Shown: positions 17,201 through 17,682 of the stretch, one piece after another
How the letters are laid out: the number at the start of each line of letters is the position of its first letter
Numbering within the stretch: position 1 is the stretch's first letter
Assembly: GCA_026770585.1 (NCBI GenBank)
Contig: MU646314.1
Span: 854,415 to 872,096 of the forward strand
Source of the DNA: Baffinella frigidus
Taxonomy: Eukaryota > Cryptophyceae > Cryptomonadales > Baffinellaceae
Length of the DNA: 17,682 bases
Direction: 5' to 3'
The notes under the pieces: generated by a model
Told to the model about the DNA's origin: nothing
Databases searched by the model: none
The model's input: only the letters and a program-made list of their open reading frames with translations
Translations under genes and position numbers: made by a program

Positions 17201-17420
17201 CTCCATAAACTCTGAGCCCTAATCCATGAGCCTCAAACCATAAACCATACAACCATAAACCCAACCCCAAGCCCCAACACCCAACCCCCAAAACTGAACT
17301 GTACACTCCAAACCCCAAACCCAGAAAATAAACTGCAACGCTTGAACCCTCCCCCAGACGGAATCGGAGCTAGCGCGGCGGAACCACCAGTACCTCCGAA
17401 CCATCAAGGGGCTGCTCGGG
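8177..17420 (+). CDS. CFAP157: CFAP157-like ciliary coiled-coil protein (split gene, 3' partial)
   Basis: Ten exons (8177-8290, 8456-8560, 8705-8767, 10270-10338, 12086-12145, 13154-13231, 14350-14463, 15528-15629, 16550-16639, 17358-17420) join in phase 0 into about 286 codons without a stop. The protein starts with a Lys/Gly/Ala-rich tail (MPKKGKAKGGAKKGGAK), then is almost entirely charged coiled coil. From memory of the family, EFEQSEIFAYLNKELVQ, KTVQEKERLRKQMEDKI, LEATTKKTLLENEQ and ARRNHQYLRTIKGL fall in the order of corresponding blocks in CFAP157 (DUF4515 family). CFAP157 is a cilia- and flagella-associated protein found at basal bodies and axonemes. The paralogue BBOF1 is the main alternative. 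CFAP157 proteins are about 500 residues, so this is roughly the first half. A stretch of about 10-15 residues before the KLGRE block may be missing or belong to an unseen exon. Confidence 0.72.
8456..8560 (+). CDS. CFAP157: CFAP157-like exon 2 (35 codons)
   Basis: After the acceptor CTTCCCTTCCAG the exon begins GTAATGGAG (VME) and ends CAGCAG before GTCACC. It is the start of the coiled coil (ERLVESEKIKADLQDTHRQL). An internal ATG at 8459 is not needed as a start. Confidence 0.75.
8705..8767 (+). CDS. CFAP157: CFAP157-like exon 3 (21 codons)
   Basis: The acceptor CGCGCGCAG and the donor AAGCAG then GTCCCG bound 63 nt in phase 0. EFEQSEIFAYLNKEL is the most family-like block of the N-terminal half. 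A copy of its 3' end lies at 8999-9011. Confidence 0.75.
8768..9110 (+). repeat. Direct duplication covering exon 3 end and intron 3 start
   Basis: About 8754-8875 and 8999-9110 share GAAGAGCAAGCAGGT, then CCGCTG, TTGAACATA and CAGCCCAGCCCTCCCC in order. The second copy carries only the last four codons of exon 3 plus the donor GTGCCG and lacks an acceptor, so it is a 5'-truncated exon copy. Confidence 0.65.
8867..8993. mobile_element. Foldback element, family I, copy 1
   Basis: Arms of 26 bp with two mismatches lie at 8867-8892 and 8968-8993 (CCACCAGAGGTGAACCAAA and its complement). A related, more diverged element lies at 9862-9998. It has no coding capacity. Confidence 0.7.
9251..9404. 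mobile_element. MITE-like element, family D, copy 1
   Basis: Inverted ends of about 33 bp share TCATCTCGNAAGATA and ATCAGTTCC. The same end sequence occurs at both ends of 12761-12993 and as a single end near 10594-10620. The interior holds TTAATTAGG and CCTAATTAA, another inverted pair. Confidence 0.7.
9453..9633. mobile_element. MITE-like element, family E, copy 1
   Basis: CCACGCCAGGTC near 9453 is the complement of GACCTGGCGTGG near 9622-9633, with TTCAG and CTGAA further in. The right part (GAGGAGTTGCGTTTCACC to CTGGCGTGG) is repeated twice more at 13971-14083 and 14230-14343. Confidence 0.6.
9722..9856. mobile_element. MITE-like element, family G, copy 1
   Basis: Arms of 35 bp with one mismatch lie at 9722-9756 and 9822-9856 (TACCACCAACCCTCACA and CGCTCAAATCGATCA). 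A diverged second copy lies at 13726-13915. Confidence 0.85.
9862..9998. mobile_element. Foldback element, family I, copy 2, with nested perfect hairpin
   Basis: The outer part resembles 8867-8993 (GTGAACCAAA and TTCGATTTGGTT). Inside, 9878-9899 and 9913-9934 are perfect 22-bp complements (TTGATTTCCCCTGCAGACTA), and the 13-base loop is itself nearly self-complementary. Confidence 0.8.
10110..10260 (-). repeat. Telomere-like heptamers, CCCTAAA on the plus strand
   Basis: CCCTAAACC, CCCTACACC, TCCCTAATC and CCCTAACC units are densely packed. They end 9 bases before the acceptor of exon 4, so CTAAC and CTAAA words occupy the expected branch-point zone of intron 3. Confidence 0.85.
10270..10338 (+). 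CDS. CFAP157: CFAP157-like exon 4 (23 codons)
   Basis: The acceptor CCCCGAAAGCAG is followed by GTGGCACTG (VAL); the exon ends TTCGAG before GTACCT. It encodes VALLEARVQELSVGLDTNQT and DFE. It is the fullest of six related segments between 10270 and 11280, so I take it as the functional one. Confidence 0.65.
10474..10528 (+). repeat. Telomere-like heptamers, TTTAGGG on the plus strand
   Basis: TTTAGGG, TGTAGGG and TTTGGGG units. This is the one clear stretch in the plus-strand gene whose orientation opposes the CCCTAAA-sense trend. Confidence 0.75.
10540..10581 (+). pseudogene. Exon 4 copy b (14 codons, both splice sites)
   Basis: It is preceded by CGTCAGCAG and followed by GTACCC, and encodes ELSVGLDTNQNDFE, the last 14 codons of exon 4 with Thr to Asn. 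Its length (42 nt) and phase would allow it to be spliced in frame as an alternative or extra exon. Confidence 0.6.
10692..10733 (+). pseudogene. Exon 4 copy c (14 codons, both splice sites)
   Basis: It is preceded by AACAGCAG and followed by GTCGCC, and encodes QLSVGLDTNQIDFE. Like copy b it is 42 nt, open and in phase 0. Confidence 0.6.
10731..11431 (+). repeat. Tandem duplication of exon 4 tails with intron flank
   Basis: The segment 10731-10864 (exon 4 end, GTCGCTCTGACTGCC, GGGCTCGCCATAATTTT, GATGCTGTTG) is repeated at 11278-11431. Between them are exon-tail copies d (10862-10894, DCE ending, no acceptor), f (10999-11012) and e (11263-11280, followed by GC). Confidence 0.7.
11120..11243. 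mobile_element. MITE-like foldback, 46-bp arms
   Basis: Arms at 11120-11165 and 11198-11243 match at 43 of 46 positions (TATTAATGAGTTTCT, GTCAACTCCCCCACAAAA). The AT-rich 32-base centre reads TATTATTATTTAAAATATT. It sits within the exon 4 duplication. Confidence 0.9.
11348..11483. mobile_element. MITE-like element, family B, copy 2
   Basis: The ends are inverted: AGCTCTCTCTGCGTAAAAC with GGGCTCGCCATAA, against TTTATGGCACGCCCAG with TTTTACGAAGGCAGAGCT. A half copy lies at 10790-10862. Shared with 5253-5350 and 12412-12530. Confidence 0.75.
11572..11701. mobile_element. Foldback element with 34-bp GC-rich arms and tandem core
   Basis: Arms at 11572-11605 and 11668-11701 differ at one position (TACGGACCCGGGATGGGCCC). 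The core is two 26-bp direct units starting GACTTTGGG at 11609 and 11635, differing by one base. The arms contain several 6-bp palindromes. Confidence 0.9.
11702..12085. other. Intron 4 distal part
   Basis: It carries a duplicated TTGAAGAAGTA-type segment (11774-11788 and 11942-11955) and, at 11966-11990, a copy of the exon 5 acceptor zone (GTGCTTCGCCTTG then AAG, GTGAAACTGAA), the first codons of exon 5 with the acceptor CAG changed to AAG. TTAATAG words repeat at 12011-12040. No further exon was seen. Confidence 0.55.
12086..12145 (+). CDS. CFAP157: CFAP157-like exon 5 (20 codons)
   Basis: The acceptor TTCGCCTTGCAG and the donor CGTGAG then GTTCTC bound 60 nt in phase 0: VKLKEEKVLAQEMTSKLGRE. 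A 3' copy of nine codons (EMTSKLGRE) with the donor GTTGAA lies at 12279-12305, and a 5' copy at 11980-11990. Confidence 0.65.
12279..12305 (+). pseudogene. Exon 5 3' copy (9 codons with donor)
   Basis: GAAATGACC to GGCCGCGAG repeats the last nine codons of exon 5 with synonymous changes only, followed by GTTGAACCC. No AG precedes it (CGAATTCG), so it is 5'-truncated. Confidence 0.65.
12324..12416. mobile_element. Family C element, inverted relative to 13040-13143
   Basis: The segment contains AAGATAGCAGATTCCACCCC twice in tandem and is the reverse complement, with moderate divergence, of 13040-13143. A related element lies at 865-1001. Confidence 0.7.
12412..12530. mobile_element. MITE-like element, family B, copy 3
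   Basis: Left end CTAGCCTCTGTCTCAGTAAA with GGGCTCACCATAAAT; right end ATTTTATGGAGGTCCCCG with CTCAGGCAGAGCC. It directly abuts the family C element. Confidence 0.65.
12761..12993. mobile_element. MITE-like element, family D, copy 2
   Basis: The ends GAATTTCATTTCGG with AACTGAATCAGT, and ACTGATTCAGT with CCGGAATGGAATTGC, are inverted. The interior holds a GCTATCTTGGGCG segment like family C. The right end supplies the bases (ATTGCAG) that form the acceptor of the exon 6 copy at 12996. Confidence 0.7.
12996..13040 (+). pseudogene. Exon 6 copy a (acceptor kept, 3' end lost)
   Basis: After TTGCAG it reads VSKYERELRDLNLL in the frame of exon 6, then diverges and stops at TGA within 22 codons. 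There is no donor at the breakpoint; the next sequence is a family C element. Confidence 0.65.
13040..13143. mobile_element. Family C element, copy 3
   Basis: GGAATCTGCTATCTTG and GAAATCTGCTATCTTAG are two tandem inner units, ending in TCTTAGCACAAAA. It is inverted relative to 12324-12416 and fills the space between exon 6 copy a and exon 6. Confidence 0.7.
13154..13231 (+). CDS. CFAP157: CFAP157-like exon 6 (26 codons)
   Basis: After CCATTGCAG the exon begins GTGAGTAAGTAC (VSKY) and ends CTCGAA before GTCACT. It encodes VSKYERELGDLNVFIAKKNE and then LEGELE. The first ten bases are themselves a near-perfect 5' splice consensus. Confidence 0.65.
13232..13531. other. Intron 6 stretch, no gene seen
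   Basis: No exon was recognised. CCTCNGTAAACAGCGGTTGGTTCC at about 13497-13520 is repeated at about 14091-14115. CAATAAACGG and CACAAACGG words repeat around 13458-13490. Confidence 0.45.
13532..13678. mobile_element. MITE-like element, family F
   Basis: TAGAGCGGTTTTC with GTTGGCCAC at 13532-13559 is complementary to GTGGCC with GCGAAAACCGCTCTA at 13639-13678; the right arm has an 11-base duplication (GCGAAAACCGC twice). Inner pair TGCCAAAAGTCGACA and TTGACATTTGGTA. Confidence 0.8.
13726..13915. mobile_element. MITE-like element, family G, copy 2
   Basis: ACCAACCCTCACGGTCTGAGC near 13727 is complementary to GCCCAGGCTGTGCGGGTTGGT ending near 13913. It is diverged from 9722-9856, and the right end lies 12 bp before an exon 7 copy. 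Confidence 0.6.
13928..13970 (+). pseudogene. Exon 7 copy a
   Basis: After GGTCAG the frame gives TKRLAERRKHEMIIS-like residues (two changes at the start), then runs into the family E element and stops at TAG near 14030. No donor at the break. Confidence 0.65.
14185..14228 (+). pseudogene. Exon 7 copy b
   Basis: After TGGGCAG it encodes TELLAERRKHEMII exactly, then the same break into element E as copy a. The match to exon 7 ends at ATCATTTC. Confidence 0.7.
14350..14463 (+). CDS. CFAP157: CFAP157-like exon 7 (38 codons)
   Basis: The acceptor GGTGGGCAG and the donor ACCGAG then GTCTGG bound 114 nt in phase 0. It encodes TELLAERRKHEMIISELERK and then TVQEKERLRKQMEDKITE, a heptad-rich coiled coil whose second half is a recognisable family block. 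Confidence 0.75.
14468..14527 (+). repeat. Minisatellite, three units of 20 bp
   Basis: Units starting GGATAGGGCGGCAG at 14468, 14488 and 14508, immediately after the donor of exon 7, differ by one or two bases. Confidence 0.9.
14553..14590 (+). repeat. GA microsatellite
   Basis: AG or GA dinucleotides with one AAGG interruption run directly into exon 7 copy c. The AG-rich run offers only AG dinucleotides as an acceptor, with no pyrimidine tract. Confidence 0.9.
14594..14626 (+). pseudogene. Exon 7 3' copy c (11 codons with donor); copy d at 14808-14825
   Basis: LRKQMEDKITE is repeated exactly, followed by GTCTAG. A shorter copy (EDTITE with the donor GTCTGG) follows at 14808-14825. Both keep the 3' end and donor of exon 7 and lack its 5' part. 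Confidence 0.7.
14640..14735 (-). repeat. CCCTAAA and CCCGAAA heptamers
   Basis: CCCTAACC, CCCTAAA and at least four CCCGAAA units in series. C-rich on the sense strand of the plus-strand gene. Confidence 0.85.
14832..15157. other. Intron 7 stretch, no gene seen
   Basis: GGGCCCTAATTAA and GGCCCTAATTAAA form a near-direct repeat at 14838-14870. AAAGGCCATTCG, GAAATGGCCATTCG and CGAATGGCC at 14978-15040 repeat and partly fold back. CTCTCNACCTAACGCTGG and CTCTCCACATCACGCTGG at about 15062-15112 are a direct repeat. Confidence 0.45.
15158..15200 (+). pseudogene. Exon 8 copy a
   Basis: GCGAAAAAGGCTTTATTC then ATGAGGCTCACGGATAACC encodes an AKKALFMRLTDNQL version of the exon 8 start with one codon inserted. 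No clean acceptor precedes it and no donor follows. Confidence 0.6.
15243..15311 (+). pseudogene. Exon 8 copy b (22 codons then stop)
   Basis: After CCCTAG it encodes AKEAFMRLTDDQLEATTQKT and LL, then TAA at 15309. If spliced in it would end translation. Confidence 0.7.
15312..15414 (-). repeat. CCCGAAA heptamers and a repeated GTGTCC segment
   Basis: CCGAAAC and CCCGAAA units run at 15323-15362. CAAAGCGTGTCC, then CACCGCTGTCTCGTCC and CAAAGTGTGTCC at 15362-15405 repeat the block at 14725-14780. Confidence 0.8.
15415..15480 (+). pseudogene. Exon 8 copy c
   Basis: After ACCGCAG it encodes AKEEFMRLADNQLEATTT, then joins NQL- and CCCTACA-type sequence matching copy a's tail, a recombination join between exon 8 copies. 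There is no donor. Confidence 0.65.
15528..15629 (+). CDS. CFAP157: CFAP157-like exon 8 (34 codons)
   Basis: The acceptor CCCAATCGCAG and the donor TTCCAG then GTGCGT bound 102 nt in phase 0: AKEAFMRLTDNQLEATTKKT then LLENEQMASELAFQ. It is the only full-length one of five exon 8 segments. The preceding CTCAACCCC is compatible with a branch-point and pyrimidine zone. Confidence 0.75.
15802..15830 (+). pseudogene. Exon 8 3' copy d (with donor)
   Basis: GAGATTGCTTCCGAACTC and GCTTTCCAG repeat the exon 8 end (ASELAFQ), followed by GTGCCC. Sequence upstream (15683-15740) carries family E words (GAACCGTTGCGTT, CCGGACGTGG). Confidence 0.65.
15882..16230 (+). repeat. Repeated intron 8 tails with exon 9 starts
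   Basis: GATAGTNATTTGATCTAATT and CAAAATAATNTCTGCGCA occur at 15940-15986 and 16179-16221, each followed by an exon 9 start copy (copy a 15987-16010, GRETEKL-like with the acceptor changed to GCATG; copy b at 16223). CCAATTATTTTGACGG at 15885-15900 is the inverted form. Confidence 0.65.
16223..16278 (+). pseudogene. Exon 9 copy b, cut by a MITE-like element
   Basis: After TCTGCGCAG it encodes NRETERPPLKNSKLEEENR (two Leu to Pro changes), and the match ends at 16278, 8 bp before a family H element. A shorter copy c (16450-16469) follows the element. Confidence 0.7.
16286..16411. mobile_element. MITE-like element, family H
   Basis: Perfect 18-bp terminal inverted repeats CCACGCCAGAGGGCTCGA at 16286-16303 and the complement at 16394-16411. 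Inside is GGGGATTTCCCC. The right half is repeated at 10019-10100 (AAGTATTC, GGGATTTCCCCT, CGAGCCCTCTGGCGT). Confidence 0.85.
16550..16639 (+). CDS. CFAP157: CFAP157-like exon 9 (30 codons)
   Basis: The acceptor ACTCTGCGCAG and the donor CAACAG then GTTTCG bound 90 nt in phase 0: NRETERLLLKNSKLEEENRT then AKRELALHQQ. Its last 26 bases are the first unit of the tandem donor array that follows. Confidence 0.75.
16614..16763 (+). repeat. Tandem array of the exon 9 3' end with its donor
   Basis: Six units of about 26 bp (one of 22), each like GAACTCGCC...CAACAG then GTTTC, start in exon 9 and continue into intron 9. CAG|GT junctions fall at 16639/16640, 16665/16666, 16687/16688, 16713/16714 and 16739/16740; the last unit has CAGGA. 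Confidence 0.85.
16791..17108. repeat. Direct repeat of about 115 bp with heptamers between
   Basis: GCAGTCGGG, GGGTGCATACACC, CCACGCTGC, ACAGC and CCCCACAC occur in the same order at 16791-16910 and 16998-17108. GGGTGCATAC occurs four times. Between them are CCCTAAA- and CCCTGAG-type units. No exon was seen. Confidence 0.75.
17110..17345 (-). repeat. Degenerate C-rich heptamers
   Basis: CCCTAAA, CCCCAAA, CCATAAA and CCATGAA units fill the last part of intron 9. CCATAAA is the complement of the TTTATGG variant seen near 430 and 6815. Confidence 0.8.
17358..17420 (+). CDS. CFAP157: CFAP157-like exon 10 (21 codons), 3' end uncertain
   Basis: After CCTCCCCCAG the frame encodes TESELARRNHQYLRTIKGLL and G, then TAA at 17421. 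ARRNHQYLRTIKGL matches a family block expected in mid-protein, so a stop here would give a half-length protein. A donor reading CTCGG then GTAACC (17420-17421) would skip the stop but would be phase 2, unlike every other intron. Confidence 0.6.
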
Positions 17421-17423
17421 TAA

Positions 17424-17682
17424 CCCCTCAACCCGAAACCCTCAACCCAAAATCCGAAACCCGAAACCCGAAACCCGAAACCCGAAACCCTAAACCCCCA
17501 AAACCAATCACCAAACCCTAAACCCTCAACCCCAAACCCCAAACCCTCAACCCCAAACTCCAAACCCCAAACCCAAAACCCAAAACCCTCAACCCCAAAC
17601 TCCAGACCTTCAAACCCCAAACCCCAAACCCCAAACCCCAAACCCCAAACCCCAAACCCCAAACCCCAAACCCCAAACCCCA
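17424..17682 (-). repeat. Long heptamer array: CCCGAAA then CCCTAAA then CCCCAAA
   Basis: The array runs to the window edge, with at least four CCCGAAA units near 17455-17490, mixed CCCTAAA and CCTCAACC, then about eight perfect CCCCAAA units from about 17615. The C-rich strand is plus, the wrong orientation for a right-hand chromosome end. Confidence 0.9.

Noticed and set aside
17219-17662. Minus-strand open frame rich in Gly, Phe, Trp and Val
   Set aside because: Translation of the TTTGGGG/TTTAGGG array; a low-complexity artefact.
17424-17682. Chromosome end (true telomere) at the right edge
   Set aside because: A right-hand telomere would show the G-rich strand on plus. Here plus is C-rich and degenerate (CCCGAAA, CCCCAAA), and the gene context points to an intron or flank.

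Overview
The window looks like nuclear DNA of a flagellated unicellular eukaryote, most likely an alga. GC-rich phase-0 exons sit in repeat-loaded GT-AG introns. Arrays of the TTTAGGG-type heptamer, the telomere unit of plants, green algae and several other algal lineages, recur throughout. One gene encodes a ciliary coiled-coil protein. No bacterial operons, rRNA or tRNA genes were recognised, and the exact lineage cannot be fixed from the sequence.

Two split genes are read divergently from a GC-rich interval at about 7804-8176. To the right (+) is a gene I assign to the CFAP157/BBOF1 (DUF4515) family of axonemal and basal-body proteins. Ten exons between 8177 and 17420 give about 286 codons with no internal stop, roughly the N-terminal half of a CFAP157-like protein; the gene probably continues past the right edge. 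To the left (-) I infer a second gene, unrecognised, with candidate exons at 7579-7803, 7287-7364, 6927-7007, 5895-5972, 4912-5004, 3284-3397, 2214-2312 and 1015-1185. Most have AG/GT borders, are multiples of three and are open in phase 0. It may also continue past the left edge.

The striking property is shared by both genes. Most internal exons are accompanied, in the flanking introns, by truncated, diverged copies of themselves that often keep a splice acceptor or donor. Between and inside these copies lie many short inverted-repeat elements (MITE-like, about 70-240 bp, at least ten families), tandem minisatellites and telomere-like heptamers. The heptamers are mostly C-rich (CCCTAAA) on the sense strand of whichever gene they lie in, so their orientation flips at the divergent promoter. 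The introns appear to have grown by local duplication of exon-bearing segments plus insertion of foldback elements.

Layout: 1-7803 minus-strand gene and its introns; 7804-8176 shared promoter and 5' leaders; 8177-17420 CFAP157-like gene; 17421-17682 heptamer array. All exon calls rest on reading splice borders and reading frames by eye; transcript data would decide them.
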